Shown: one piece after another, positions 26,743 through 38,083 of the stretch
Layout of the letters: every line of letters starts with the position of its first letter
Numbering within the stretch: position 1 is the first letter of the stretch
NCBI RefSeq assembly: GCF_000718095.1
Contig: NZ_JOEI01000004.1
Location: forward strand, 124,001 to 188,000
Length of the DNA: 64,000 nucleotides
Origin: Streptomyces scopuliridis RB72
Lineage (GTDB): Bacteria; Actinomycetota; Actinomycetes; Streptomycetales; Streptomycetaceae
Reading direction: 5' to 3'
Program-made: the position numbers and the translations under genes
Notes under the pieces: model-generated
What the model saw: the letters and a program-made list of their open reading frames with translations, nothing else
Told to the model about the DNA's origin: nothing
Databases searched by the model: none

Positions 26743-26746
<4 letters not shown>
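25082..26746 (+). CDS. kdpA: KdpA, potassium-binding channel-like subunit
   Basis: The 554-residue membrane protein has about ten transmembrane helices and the repeated pore-loop pattern of the KcsA/Trk superfamily (for example [10 protein letters not shown] near 115, LGTNGGGYF near 230, SSTGAVNS-like loop near 340, and [10 protein letters not shown] near 460). It selects and passes K+ through the Kdp complex. I prefer the ATG at 25082, which is nine bases after GGAGAGG; the codon before it is an in-frame GTG at 25079. It overlaps kdpB by four bases. Confidence 0.95.
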
Positions 26747-28884
<2,138 letters not shown>

Positions 28885-28889
28885 ACGGC

Positions 28890-29561
28890 ATGACGTCCAT
28901 GAACAGCTCGGCACGCAACACCGCACGGCTCCTCGGGGCCGGAGCGCGCGCTCTCCTCGTCCTCACCGTCCTGTGCGGGGTGCTCTACCCGCTGGCTGTC
29001 ACCGGCGTCGCCCAGGGCCTCTTCCCCCATCAGGCGAACGGGTCCGAGGTCAAGGAGGCCGGCAAGGTCGTCGGCTCCTCGCTCATCGGCCAGCGCTACG
29101 ACCTGCCGCTGAAGAAGGGCCAGGAGACCCCGGCGCCCGACCTCAAGTGGTTCCAGCCGCGCCCGTCCAACGGGCTGGGCAGCAACACCGTCAACACGCA
29201 GTACAAGCTGATCCTCTCCGGCGCGACCAACCGGGCCGGCGACAACGAAGAGCTGATCCAGTGGGTCAAGGACGCCAAGGCCGCGGTCGTCAAGGACAAC
29301 TCCACGCCCGGTTACCGGGTCCCGGCCTCCGCCGTACCGCCGGACGCCGTCACCTCCTCGGGCTCCGGCCTCGACCCGGACATCTCACCGGCCTACGCCC
29401 GGCTCCAGGTCCACCGGGTGGCGGAGCGCAACCACCTCCCCGTCCAGCGGGTGGAGAAACTGGTCGAGGACCACACCCAGCAGCGCGTTCTCGGCTTCGT
29501 CGGGGAGCCCCGGGTGAATGTCCTCGCGCTGAACGTCGCGCTGCGGGAGCTGGTCGGCTGA
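28890..29561 (+). CDS. kdpC: KdpC, accessory subunit of the Kdp pump
   Basis: The 223-residue protein has one N-terminal membrane helix (about 15-38, ALLVLTVLCGVLYPLAVTG) and a periplasm-facing domain with the family segments KWFQPRPS and SGSGLDPDISP. KdpC stabilises the KdpA-KdpB assembly. The start is uncertain among in-frame GTG 28881 and ATGs 28890 and 28899. I chose 28890, which follows GGGTGA and begins five bases after the kdpB stop. Confidence 0.93.
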   Translation: MTSMNSSARNTARLLGAGARALLVLTVLCGVLYPLAVTGVAQGLFPHQANGSEVKEAGKVVGSSLIGQRYDLPLKKGQETPAPDLKWFQPRPSNGLGSNTVNTQYKLILSGATNRAGDNEELIQWVKDAKAAVVKDNSTPGYRVPASAVPPDAVTSSGSGLDPDISPAYARLQVHRVAERNHLPVQRVEKLVEDHTQQRVLGFVGEPRVNVLALNVALRELVG

Positions 29562-29686
29562 CCATCAGAATCGTGTCAAGACCGACTCACGAGACCGGTG
29601 CCGCCCCTTTTGCCCGCATCCCTGGCTGTAGTTTCGACACAGCCGGCGCGTCGGGCGCGGTGGCTCTTCTGGAAGACAATGGGGCC

Positions 29687-32230
29687 ATGGGACGCGGCAA
29701 GCTTCGGATCTATCTGGGCGCGGCACCGGGCGTCGGGAAGACATACGCGATGCTTTCCGAGGCGCATCGCAGGGTGGAGCGCGGCACGGACTGTGTCGTG
29801 GCGTTCGTCGAGCATCATGACCGGCCGCGTACGGAAGTGATGCTGCACGGGCTCGAAGCGGTCCGGCGGCGCGAGCTGGAGTACCGCGGGACGGTCTTCA
29901 CGGAGATGGACATCGACGCGGTGCTGGAGCGCCGTCCGGCCGTCGCCCTGGTCGATGAACTGGCCCACACCAATGTGCCGGGCTCCCGCAACGCCAAGCG
30001 CTGGCAGGACGTCGAGGAGCTGCTCAAGGCCGGGATCGAGGTCGTGTCCACGGTCAATATCCAGCATCTGGAGTCACTCGGCGATGTCGTCGAGTCGATA
30101 ACCGGGGTACGGCAGCAGGAGACCGTCCCCGACGAGATCGTGCGGCGCGCCGACCAGATCGAGCTGGTCGACATGTCGCCCCAGGCGCTGCGGCGGCGCA
30201 TGGCGCACGGCAATGTCTACAAGCCCGACAAGGTCGACGCGGCGCTCTCGCACTACTTCCGCCCCGGCAACCTCACCGCGCTGCGTGAGCTGGCGCTGCT
30301 CTGGGTCGCCGACCGGGTGGACGAATATCTCCAGCAGTACCGCGGCGAGCACAACATCCGCTCCACCTGGCAGGCCCGGGAGCGCATCGTCGTCGGCCTC
30401 ACCGGCGGACCGGAGGGACGTACGCTCATCCGCCGCGCCGCCCGCATGGCGGCCAAGGGCTCCGGCAGCGAGATCCTGGCCGTCTACATAGCCAGGAGCG
30501 ACGGCCTGACCGCCGCCTCGCCCAAGGAACTGACCGTCCAGCGCACGCTGGTGGAGGATCTGGGCGGCACGTTCCACCATGTCATCGGCGACGACATCCC
30601 CTCCGCGCTGCTCGAATTCGCGCGCGGGGTCAACGCCACCCAGATCGTGCTGGGCTCCAGCCGGCGCAAGACCTGGCAGTACATCTTCGGGCCGGGTGTC
30701 GGTGCCACCGTCGCGCGGGAGTCCGGGCCCGATCTGGACGTCCATATCGTCACGCACGAGGAGGCCGCCAAGGGGCGCGGGCTGCCGGTGGCGCGCGGGG
30801 CCAGGCTCGGCCGCTCCAGGATCGTCTGGGGCTGGCTGGCCGGGGTCGCCGCGCCCGTACTGCTCTCGGTGCTGCTGACGGCGCTGAACAACACGCCGGG
30901 GCTCGCCAACGATGTCCTGCTCTTCCTCTTCCTGACCGTGCTGGCCGCGCTGCTCGGCGGGCTGCGGCCCGCGCTCGCCTCGGCCGCCGTGGGCTCGCTG
31001 CTGCTCAACTTCTACTTCACGCCGCCCACCCACACGCTGACCGTGGCGGACCCGAAGAACCTGGTCGCGATCGTGATCTTCTTCGCGGTGGCCGTGTCGG
31101 TGGCGTCCGTGGTGGATCTGGCGGCCCGCCGTACCCACCAGGCGTCCCGGTTGCGCGCCGAGTCGGAGATCCTCTCCTTCCTGGCCGGCAGTGTGCTGCG
31201 CGGGGAGACCACGCTCGACGCGCTGCTGGAGCGGGTCCGCGAGACGTTCTCCATGGAGTCCGTGGCGCTGCTCGAACGTGTGAGCGATGTCGATCCCTGG
31301 ACCCGGGCCGGCAGCGTCGGACCGCAGCCCGTCGACCGCCCCGAGTCCGCCGATGTGGACATGCCGGTCGGCGACCATATGGCGCTGGCGCTCTCCGGCC
31401 GCGTCCTGCCCGCCGAGGACCGCAGGGTGCTCGCCGCCTTCGCCGCGCAGGCCGCCGTCGTACTCGACCGGCAGCGCCTGGTGGGCGAGGCGGAACAGGC
31501 CCGCGCCCTCGCCGAGGGCAACCGCATCCGTACGGCGCTGCTCGCGGCCGTCAGCCACGATCTGCGTACGCCGCTCGCCGGCATCAAGGCCTCGGTCACC
31601 TCACTGCGCTCCGACGATGTCGAGTGGTCCGAGGAGGACCGGGCGGAGCTGCTGGAGGGCATCGAGCACGGTGCCGACCGGCTGGACCATCTGGTCGGCA
31701 ATCTGCTCGACATGTCCCGGCTCCAGACCGGCACCGTCACCCCGCTGATGCGGGAGATCGACCTCGATGAGGTGGTCCCCTGGGCGCTCGGCGGCGTACC
31801 GGAGAACAGCGTGGAGCTGGACATCCCCGAATCGCTGCCCATGGTGACCGTCGACCCCGGTCTGCTGGAGCGCGCGGTCGCCAATATCGTCGAGAACGCC
31901 GTCAAGTACAGCCCCGAGGGACGGCATGTCACCGTCGCGGCCAGCGCGCTGGGCGCGCGGGTCGAGGTACGGGTCGTGGACCGGGGCCCCGGCGTTCCCG
32001 ACGACGCCAAGGACCGGATCTTCGAACCCTTCCAGCGTCACGGCGACGCGCCGCGCGGGGCCGGCGTCGGCCTCGGCCTGGCGGTCGCCCGTGGCTTCGT
32101 GGACGCGATGGGTGGCACGCTGGCCGCCGAGGACACCCCCGGCGGCGGTCTGACCATGGTCCTCACCCTCTCAGCGGCGTCCGGACGCGAGCCGGTACGT
32201 CCCGAACCACCTGCCCGGTCGCTGACATGA
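29687..32230 (+). CDS. kdpD: KdpD, osmosensitive potassium-channel sensor histidine kinase
   Basis: The 847-residue kinase starts with the KdpD domain (Walker A GAAPGVGKTYAML at 10-22) and a universal-stress-protein-like domain (RIVVGLTGGPEGRTLIRR near 230). Four closely packed membrane helices (about 380-480), a GAF-like region, and the kinase core with phospho-acceptor His624 (VSHDLRTPLAG) complete it. It senses low K+ or ionic stress and phosphorylates KdpE. In Firmicutes, KdpD USP domains bind c-di-AMP; whether this one does is unknown. It lies 125 bases after kdpC, with a possible own promoter at about 29625, and overlaps the frame in which kdpE begins. Confidence 0.94.
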   Translation: MGRGKLRIYLGAAPGVGKTYAMLSEAHRRVERGTDCVVAFVEHHDRPRTEVMLHGLEAVRRRELEYRGTVFTEMDIDAVLERRPAVALVDELAHTNVPGSRNAKRWQDVEELLKAGIEVVSTVNIQHLESLGDVVESITGVRQQETVPDEIVRRADQIELVDMSPQALRRRMAHGNVYKPDKVDAALSHYFRPGNLTALRELALLWVADRVDEYLQQYRGEHNIRSTWQARERIVVGLTGGPEGRTLIRRAARMAAKGSGSEILAVYIARSDGLTAASPKELTVQRTLVEDLGGTFHHVIGDDIPSALLEFARGVNATQIVLGSSRRKTWQYIFGPGVGATVARESGPDLDVHIVTHEEAAKGRGLPVARGARLGRSRIVWGWLAGVAAPVLLSVLLTALNNTPGLANDVLLFLFLTVLAALLGGLRPALASAAVGSLLLNFYFTPPTHTLTVADPKNLVAIVIFFAVAVSVASVVDLAARRTHQASRLRAESEILSFLAGSVLRGETTLDALLERVRETFSMESVALLERVSDVDPWTRAGSVGPQPVDRPESADVDMPVGDHMALALSGRVLPAEDRRVLAAFAAQAAVVLDRQRLVGEAEQARALAEGNRIRTALLAAVSHDLRTPLAGIKASVTSLRSDDVEWSEEDRAELLEGIEHGADRLDHLVGNLLDMSRLQTGTVTPLMREIDLDEVVPWALGGVPENSVELDIPESLPMVTVDPGLLERAVANIVENAVKYSPEGRHVTVAASALGARVEVRVVDRGPGVPDDAKDRIFEPFQRHGDAPRGAGVGLGLAVARGFVDAMGGTLAAEDTPGGGLTMVLTLSAASGREPVRPEPPARSLT

Positions 32231-32256
32231 CCGGGCCCGCAGAAAGGCAGGCCCCT

Positions 32257-32946
32257 ATGACCCGGGTGCTCGTGGTCGACGACGAGCCGCAGATCGTACG
32301 CGCGCTGGTGATCAATCTGAAAGCGCGCAAGTACGAGGTGGACGCGGCCTCCGACGGCGCGAGCGCGCTGGAACTGGCCGCCGCCCGCCACCCCGATGTC
32401 GTCGTGCTCGACCTCGGTCTCCCGGACATGGACGGCGTCGAGGTGATCAAGGGCCTGCGCGGCTGGACCCGCGTACCGATCCTGGTGCTCTCCGCGCGCC
32501 ACACCTCCGACGAGAAGGTCGAGGCGCTGGACGCGGGCGCCGACGACTATGTCACCAAGCCCTTCGGCATGGACGAACTGCTCGCCAGGCTGCGCGCCGC
32601 GGTCCGGCGGGCCGAGCCGGTCGGCGGCGACGGCGACGAGACGCTCTCGGTCGTGGAGACCGAGGGGTTCACCGTCGATCTGGCCGCCAAGAAGGTTCAC
32701 CGCGAGGGCAGGGACGTACGGCTCACCCCGACCGAGTGGCATCTGCTGGAGGTGCTCGTACGGAACACCGGCCGGCTGGTCAGCCAGAAACAGCTCCTCC
32801 AGGAGGTCTGGGGCCCGTCGTACGGCACCGAGACCAACTATCTGCGGGTCTATATGGCCCAGCTGCGCCGCAAGCTGGAGGCCGATCCGTCGCACCCCAG
32901 GCACTTCGTCACCGAACCGGGCATGGGCTATCGGTTCGAGCGTTGA
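32257..32946 (+). CDS. kdpE: KdpE, response regulator of the kdp operon
   Basis: The 229-residue OmpR/PhoB-type regulator has a receiver domain with Asp8/Asp9, phospho-acceptor Asp52 (VVLDLGLPDMDG) and a switch Lys in VTKPF. A winged-helix DNA-binding domain follows, ending VTEPGMGYRFER. It activates kdp transcription when phosphorylated by KdpD. I chose the ATG at 32257 because GAAAGGCAGG is just upstream and MTRVLVVDDEPQ is the usual N-terminus. An in-frame ATG at 32227 overlaps the kdpD stop and would add ten residues. Confidence 0.94.
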   Translation: MTRVLVVDDEPQIVRALVINLKARKYEVDAASDGASALELAAARHPDVVVLDLGLPDMDGVEVIKGLRGWTRVPILVLSARHTSDEKVEALDAGADDYVTKPFGMDELLARLRAAVRRAEPVGGDGDETLSVVETEGFTVDLAAKKVHREGRDVRLTPTEWHLLEVLVRNTGRLVSQKQLLQEVWGPSYGTETNYLRVYMAQLRRKLEADPSHPRHFVTEPGMGYRFER

Positions 32947-32973
32947 ACCGACGCGCCCATACCCCGGTACGCT
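32943..32973 (+). promoter_or_regulatory. Promoter for the OB-fold gene, probably leaderless
   Basis: TTGAAC (32943-32948) and TACGCT (32968-32973) are separated by 19 bases, and the -10 ends six bases before the ATG at 32980. No Shine-Dalgarno sequence is present. This gives the OB-fold/DUF3159 pair a promoter independent of kdpE. Confidence 0.5.
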
Positions 32974-32979
32974 TTCTCC

Positions 32980-33366
32980 ATGAGTGCTGAGAAGCCGACC
33001 GGCCGCTTCCGCCGGATGCTCGACCGGCTCTCCAGCTCCCAGGAGGATCTGGAGTCCGAGGAGCTGCGGGAGGACGCGCAGGCATCGGGCTGTACGCGGA
33101 TCTCCGACTGCAACGACCGCCAGATCGTCCGGGTGACTGGTACGTTGCGGACGGTCACCTTGCGTCCACGGGCCGGAGTGCCCGCGCTGGAGGCGGAGCT
33201 GTTCGACGGCACCGCGCCGCTGGACGTGGTGTGGCTGGGCCGGCGCTCGATCATGGGCATAGAGCCGGGCCGCAAGCTGATCGCCTCCGGCCGGATCTCC
33301 CTGAGCCACGGCCGGCGGGTGCTGTTCAATCCCAAATACGAACTCCGACCACTCGGACAGGAGTAG
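32980..33366 (+). CDS. OB-fold nucleic-acid-binding protein
   Basis: The 128-residue protein has a charged N-terminal helix-rich ~40 residues and a C-terminal OB-fold (about 45-125). CNDRQIVRVTGTLRTVTLRP opens the barrel, and FDGTAPLDVVWLGRRSI and LIASGRISLSHGRRVL follow in the order of OB domains that bind RNA or single-stranded DNA. Actinobacteria carry this gene next to a DUF3159 membrane protein; the partner substrate is unknown. The downstream gene starts three bases after its stop, so they are one operon. Confidence 0.85.
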   Translation: MSAEKPTGRFRRMLDRLSSSQEDLESEELREDAQASGCTRISDCNDRQIVRVTGTLRTVTLRPRAGVPALEAELFDGTAPLDVVWLGRRSIMGIEPGRKLIASGRISLSHGRRVLFNPKYELRPLGQE

Positions 33367-33369
33367 CCG

Positions 33370-34164
33370 GTGACGTCACCCGACAAGCCCGCCGCCTCGA
33401 CCGCCTCATCTCCCTCAGCTGACTCCTCCGACACCTCGGCCGCCTCGGACGGTGATGCGAAAGCCGTCACCGAGGCGGCTCTTTTCGAGGCATTCGGCGG
33501 CCTGCGCGGCATGGTGGAGACGGTTCTTCCCGGCCTGCTCTTCGTCACGATCTTCACGGCCAACAAGGACCTGCACACGTCGGCGATCGCCGCGCTGGCC
33601 GTCTCGCTGCTGCTCGTCGTCGTCCGGCTGATCCGCCGGGACACCGTCAAGCACGCCTTCAGCGGGGTCTTCGGCGTCGCGTTCGGTGTCGTCTTCGCGA
33701 TGATGACCGGCAACGCCAAGGACTTCTATCTGCCGGGCATGATCTACACGCTGGGGCTGGCGGTCGCGTACATCGTCACCACGCTCGCGGGCGTGCCGCT
33801 GATCGGGCTGATCCTCGGCCCGATCTTCAAGGAGAACCTCTCCTGGCGCACCCGTAACCCGGGGCGCAAGAAGGCGTACGCCAAGGCCAGCTGGGCCTGG
33901 GGGCTGATCCTGCTCGCCAAGTGCGCGATCCTCTTCCCGCTCTACTGGTGGGCGGACACCACCCAGCTCGGCTGGATCCTGATCGCGCTGAAGATCCCGC
34001 CGTTCCTGCTGGCGGTCTATCTGACCTGGGTCTTCCTGGCGAAGGCGCCGCCGCCGATCGATGTCTTCGCCGAGATGGAGGCGGAGGAGCGGGCCGAGAA
34101 GGAGCGCGCGGCCGCCGTCACCGCGACGACCGGGGACGGGTCGGGGCCACGACACCGCCGGTAG
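33370..34164 (+). CDS. DUF3159 family membrane protein
   Basis: The 264-residue protein has a Ser/Thr/Ala-rich cytoplasmic start, about five or six membrane helices between residues 45 and 225, and a highly charged C-terminal tail (MEAEERAEKERAA). AFGGLRGMVETVLPGLLFV and NPGRKKAYAKASWAWGLILL are the segments that mark DUF3159. It is probably a channel-like or transport protein, but no substrate is known. Its GTG start at 33370 is three bases after the OB-fold gene stop, so translation is likely coupled. Confidence 0.82.
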   Translation: MTSPDKPAASTASSPSADSSDTSAASDGDAKAVTEAALFEAFGGLRGMVETVLPGLLFVTIFTANKDLHTSAIAALAVSLLLVVVRLIRRDTVKHAFSGVFGVAFGVVFAMMTGNAKDFYLPGMIYTLGLAVAYIVTTLAGVPLIGLILGPIFKENLSWRTRNPGRKKAYAKASWAWGLILLAKCAILFPLYWWADTTQLGWILIALKIPPFLLAVYLTWVFLAKAPPPIDVFAEMEAEERAEKERAAAVTATTGDGSGPRHRR

Positions 34165-34179
34165 GCAGACCGTCCTTGC

Positions 34180-34233
34180 GGCGCCGGACATGACGGACGG
34201 GCGGGGTTTCGCCCGCCCGGCCCGTCCGGCGCC
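34180..34233. terminator. Nested bidirectional terminator
   Basis: An outer helix (GGCGCCGGAC at 34180-34189 with GTCCGGCGCC at 34224-34233) encloses an inner hairpin (CGGGCGGG at 34198-34205, loop GTTTCG, CCCGCCCG at 34212-34219). It separates the DUF3159 gene from the convergent RCK gene. Confidence 0.75.
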
Positions 34234-34239
34234 GGGGTG

Positions 34240-34917
34240 TCAGCCGGCCGCGTCCTCGCGGCGTACCGACAGCAGATCCTCCAACTGCTCCTCGCGGGCC
34301 TGGGCCGCCACGAACAGCAGCTCGTCGCCCGCCTCCAGCGTCTCCTCCGGGTTCGGGGTGAGGACGCGCGTCCCGCGGATGATCGTGACCAGCGAGGTGT
34401 CCTCGGGCCAGCTCACATCACCGACCTGCGTGCCGGTCACGGCCGACTCCGGCGGCAGGGTCAGCTCGACCAGGTTCGCGTCGCCATGGCTGAAGCGCAG
34501 CAGCCGTACGAGATCGCCGACGCTCACCGCCTCCTCGACCAGCGCCGACATCAGACGCGGCGTCGAGACCGCGACATCCACCCCCCAGGACTCGTTGAAG
34601 AGCCACTCGTTCTTGGGGTTGTTGACCCGGGCCACCACTCGCGGGACGCCGTACTCGGTCTTGGCGAGCAGCGAGACGACCAGATTGACCTTGTCGTCGC
34701 CGGTCGCGGCGATCACGACATGGCAGCGCTGGAGCGCCGCCTCGTCCAGCGAGGTGATCTCACAGGCGTCGGCCAGCAGCCATTCCGCCAGCGGCACCCG
34801 CTCCACCGAGATGGCGGTCGGTGCCTTGTCGATCAGCAGGACCTCGTGTCCGTTCTCCAGCAGCTCACCCGCGATGGAGCGGCCCACCGCACCTGCCCCG
34901 GCAATCGCGACGCGCAT
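34240..34917 (-). CDS. RCK (TrkA-type) potassium-transport regulatory protein, second copy
   Basis: The 225-residue soluble protein has an N-terminal NAD-binding RCK_N domain (GAGAVGRSIAGELL at 7-20) and a C-terminal RCK_C domain (about 135-215, ending in DELLFVAAQA). Such subunits sit on the cytoplasmic face of Trk/Ktr channels and gate K+ flow in response to nucleotides; RCK_C domains are known c-di-AMP sites in several bacteria. The start overlaps the stop of the paired RCK gene (ATGA), so the two proteins are made together and probably form a hetero-oligomer. No trkH/ktrB gene is adjacent. Confidence 0.88.
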   Translation of the reverse strand: MRVAIAGAGAVGRSIAGELLENGHEVLLIDKAPTAISVERVPLAEWLLADACEITSLDEAALQRCHVVIAATGDDKVNLVVSLLAKTEYGVPRVVARVNNPKNEWLFNESWGVDVAVSTPRLMSALVEEAVSVGDLVRLLRFSHGDANLVELTLPPESAVTGTQVGDVSWPEDTSLVTIIRGTRVLTPNPEETLEAGDELLFVAAQAREEQLEDLLSVRREDAAG

Positions 34918-35585
34918 CAGTTCCCGCCTCCGTCCGGGCCCTCGGCGAATGCCGCCTCGACCTTCTCGATGTCGTCCGTACGCATCATCACGTGGACGAG
35001 ATCGCCCTCCTGAAGCACTGTCTGGGACGTCGGCAGCATCGCCTCGCCCAGCCGGGTAAGAAACGCGACACGGACGCCCGTCTCCTCCTGGAGCGTGCTG
35101 ATCTTGTGGCCGATCCAGCTCTCCGCGGTGTGCACCTCGGCGAGCTGTACGCCGCCGCTCGGATCACGCCACAGCGGCTCCGCGCCGGACGGCAGCAGCC
35201 GGCGCATCATCTGGTCGGCGGTCCAGCGGACCGTGGCCACGGTCGGGATGCCCAGCCGCTGGTAGACCTCGGCGCGCTTCGGGTCGTAGATCCGGGCGGC
35301 CACGTTCTCGATGCCGAACATCTCGCGGGCCACCCGGGCGGCGATGATGTTGGAGTTGTCGCCGCTGCTCACCGCGGCGAAGGCGCCGGCGTCCTCGATC
35401 CCCGCGTCCCGCAGGGTGTCCTGGTCGAACCCGACGCCGCTGACGCGCCGGCCGCCGAAACCGGAGCCGAGCCGCCGGAACGCGGTGGGGTCCTGGTCGA
35501 TGACGGCGACGGTGTGCCCCTGCTGCTCCAGGTTCTGCGCGAGTGCGGCACCCACCCGGCCACAGCCCATGATGACAATATGCAC
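34917..35585 (-). CDS. RCK (TrkA-type) potassium-transport regulatory protein, first copy
   Basis: The 222-residue paralogue of the next gene opens with MHIVIMGCGRVGAALAQ (Rossmann GxGxxG) and has an RCK_C domain from about 140 (GGVQLAEVHTAESWIGHKI). I chose the GTG at 35585, which gives the usual Streptomyces N-terminus; a GTG five codons upstream at 35600 sits directly on its own GAGGA. The stop overlaps the second RCK gene by four bases. Normally in Streptomyces, as I recall it, this pair is divergent from an APC-type transporter gene; here a GH3 gene lies between them. Confidence 0.88.
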   Translation of the reverse strand: MHIVIMGCGRVGAALAQNLEQQGHTVAVIDQDPTAFRRLGSGFGGRRVSGVGFDQDTLRDAGIEDAGAFAAVSSGDNSNIIAARVAREMFGIENVAARIYDPKRAEVYQRLGIPTVATVRWTADQMMRRLLPSGAEPLWRDPSGGVQLAEVHTAESWIGHKISTLQEETGVRVAFLTRLGEAMLPTSQTVLQEGDLVHVMMRTDDIEKVEAAFAEGPDGGGN

Positions 35586-35903
35586 GGCCCTACCCCGCAC
35601 TCCTCATACCCCACCTGAACTGCGTATACATCCTGCTCATGTCTCTTCTCTCGGCTCGCCGGGCAACACATTGCGGGCACGTGAAGGCCCGCGGGGCGCC
35701 ATGGCGCGACCGGCGGCCGGTCATGGGCCCGAGCGGTGCCGGGGATGTCGCCCTCGTCCGCGCTCACGCCCACCGTATCGGCAACCAGGGACAGGAGATC
35801 AGGCGTGTGCCCCGTCGGAGGGGGTACGGATCACCGGCGCCGACGGTGATCCGTACCGTGGCGGGGACACCCCATCACTTCCAGGCACGTTGGGACGCGG
35901 AGC
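35586..35903. other. 318-base divergent intergenic region with hairpins
   Basis: No gene is supported. It contains the promoter of the RCK pair, a small dyad (GACCGGC/GCCGGTC around 35709-35723) and the strong hairpin at 35823-35857. Confidence 0.55.
35823..35857. promoter_or_regulatory. Strong hairpin immediately upstream of the GH3 gene
   Basis: GGTACGGATCACC (35823-35835) pairs perfectly with GGTGATCCGTACC (35845-35857) around a nine-base loop, 46 bases before the glucosidase start. No T-tract follows. It lies between divergent genes, where a terminator would be unexpected. It may be an operator for the glucosidase gene or the residue of a terminator brought in with it. Confidence 0.5.
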
Positions 35904-38081
35904 ATGGATCAGGAACAGGACCGTACGTACGACCGGGACCGTGCGCACGACCGGCGCATCGCTGAGCTGCTGGCCCGGATGACGGACGCGGAGAAGCTGG
36001 GCCAGCTCCAGCAGCTGGCGTGGACCGGGGACACCGGCCCCGGCGGCGGGCAGAACCATCTCATCGAGACGGCGGCCCGCGAGGGGGCGCTCGGCTCCGT
36101 ACTCAACCTGCACGGCGCCGCGCACACCAACACCCTTCAGCGCATCGCCGTCGAGGAGTCACGGCTCGGTATCCCGCTGCTCTTCGGCTTCGACGTGATC
36201 CACGGTTTCTGGACCACCTTCCCGATCCCGCTCGCGCAGGCGGCGAGCTTCGACCCGGCGGTCGCCGAGCGGGACGGCGAGGTGGCGGCCGGCGAGACCC
36301 GGTCCAACGGGGTGCACTGGACGTTCGCGCCGATGATGGACGTCACCCGGGATCCGCGCTGGGGACGGATCGCCGAGAGCTGCGGCGAGGACCCGTATCT
36401 GACGGCGGCGTTCGCGGCGGCCAAGGTCCGCGGCCACCAGGGCGAGGACCTCCGCGACTCGCGCCGGATCGCCGCCTGCGCCAAGCACTTCGCCGCGTAC
36501 GGAGGCGCCGAGGGCGGCCGTGACTACAACACCGTCGACGTCTCCGAGCAGCGTCTGCGCAATCTCTATCTGCCGCCGTTCAAGGCCGCCGTGGAGGCGG
36601 GCGCGGCGACGGTGATGGCCGCCTTCAACACCGTCAGCGGCGTCCCGGCCCACGCCCACCCGCATCTGCTCTCCGACATCCTCAAGGAGGAGTGGGGCTT
36701 CGACGGCGTCGTGGTGAGCGACTGGAACGGGGTCCATGAGCTGATCACGCACGGCTTCGCCGAGGACGCCGGGGCCGCCGCCGGGCTCGCGTTCGAGGCG
36801 GGCCTCGACATGGAGATGGTCAGCACGGATCTCGCCGACCACGGACGGGAGTTGCTGCGCGCGGGGGCGCTCTCGGCCGGGCGTCTGGACGACGCCGTGG
36901 CGCGGGTGCTGCGGCTGAAGTTCCGCCTCGGGCTGTTCGAGCGGCCGTACGTGGACGAGGGCGCCGCGCTGACCGGGCCGACGGCGGAGAGCCGGGCGGC
37001 GGCGCGGGAGACCGCGGGCCGGTGCGTGGTGCTGCTCAAGAACGAGGGGGACACGCTCCCGCTGAGCCGGGCCCTCTCCTCGGTCGCCGTGGTCGGCCCG
37101 TTCGCGGACTCCACCGATCTGCACGGCACTTGGTCGGGGCCGGGCGCCTCCCGCTTCCCCGCGGTCACCGTCCTCGACGGCATACGGGCGGCGCTCCCGG
37201 ACGCCGCCGTCGTCCGGCACGCGGAGGACCACGACGCGGCTGTGGCGGCGGCGCTCTCCGCCGACTTGACCGTGGTGGTGGCCGGCGAGCCCACGGAACT
37301 CAGTGGAGAGGCGGCGTCGCGCAGTGACCTCTCCCTGCCCGCGGGCCAGGAGGAGCTGATCCGGGCGATCGCGGCGACGGGCCGGCCGTTCGTCGTCGTC
37401 CTCGTCGGCGGGCGTCCGCTCACCGTCGACGGCTGGATCGATCGGGCGCCCGCCGTGCTGGCGGCCTGGCATCTGGGCATCGAGGCCGGTCACGCGCTCG
37501 CCGATGTGCTGTTCGGCGAGGTGAACCCCGGCGCCAAGGTGCCGGTGAGCTTCCCCCGCTCGGTGGGGCAGATCCCCGTCTATTACAACCACGAGAACAC
37601 CGGCCGCCCGTCGGAGCCGGACGAGCCGGGGGCGCCGTTCACCTCGTCCTATCTGGACGTCGGGCGCGGACCGCGGTTCCCGTTCGGATTCGGCCTCAGC
37701 TATACGGACTTCGAGATCGGTGAGCCGGAGCTGAGCCGGGACGCCGTCGGCGTCGCGGAGCTGTCGCGCGGCGCCGAGGTGGAGGTGGCGGTCGCCGTAC
37801 GGAACACCGGGCAGCGCGCGGGTGACGAGGTCGTCCAGCTCTATGTGCGTGACCGGGCGGCGTCGGTCGTCCAGCCGGTGCGGCGCCTTCGCGGCTTCCG
37901 GCGCGTCACGCTCGGCGCGGGTCAGAGCGAGGTGGTGCGGTTCCGGCTCGGCGCGGAGGACCTCGGGTTCTGGACGAACGACCCGGCGGGCCGCTTCCTC
38001 GTGGAGCCCGGACGAATCGACCTGTACACGGGAAACAGCTCGCGGGCGACGGCGCGGCGCACACTCACCCTCACCCCGTGA
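35904..38081 (+). CDS. Beta-glucosidase, glycoside hydrolase family 3 (BglX-like)
   Basis: The 725-residue enzyme has the full GH3 layout: a TIM-barrel domain (about 15-350) with the nucleophile Asp273 in VVSDWNGVHEL, an alpha/beta sandwich domain (about 370-600), and a fibronectin-III-like C-terminal domain (RNTGQRAGDEVVQLYVRD through the end). KHF near 195 is the conserved substrate-binding motif. There is no signal peptide, so it would act on imported oligosaccharides in the cytoplasm. It probably releases glucose or xylose from beta-linked sugars. The gene is bracketed by hairpins and stands alone. Confidence 0.92.
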   Translation: MDQEQDRTYDRDRAHDRRIAELLARMTDAEKLGQLQQLAWTGDTGPGGGQNHLIETAAREGALGSVLNLHGAAHTNTLQRIAVEESRLGIPLLFGFDVIHGFWTTFPIPLAQAASFDPAVAERDGEVAAGETRSNGVHWTFAPMMDVTRDPRWGRIAESCGEDPYLTAAFAAAKVRGHQGEDLRDSRRIAACAKHFAAYGGAEGGRDYNTVDVSEQRLRNLYLPPFKAAVEAGAATVMAAFNTVSGVPAHAHPHLLSDILKEEWGFDGVVVSDWNGVHELITHGFAEDAGAAAGLAFEAGLDMEMVSTDLADHGRELLRAGALSAGRLDDAVARVLRLKFRLGLFERPYVDEGAALTGPTAESRAAARETAGRCVVLLKNEGDTLPLSRALSSVAVVGPFADSTDLHGTWSGPGASRFPAVTVLDGIRAALPDAAVVRHAEDHDAAVAAALSADLTVVVAGEPTELSGEAASRSDLSLPAGQEELIRAIAATGRPFVVVLVGGRPLTVDGWIDRAPAVLAAWHLGIEAGHALADVLFGEVNPGAKVPVSFPRSVGQIPVYYNHENTGRPSEPDEPGAPFTSSYLDVGRGPRFPFGFGLSYTDFEIGEPELSRDAVGVAELSRGAEVEVAVAVRNTGQRAGDEVVQLYVRDRAASVVQPVRRLRGFRRVTLGAGQSEVVRFRLGAEDLGFWTNDPAGRFLVEPGRIDLYTGNSSRATARRTLTLTP

Positions 38082-38083
38082 CG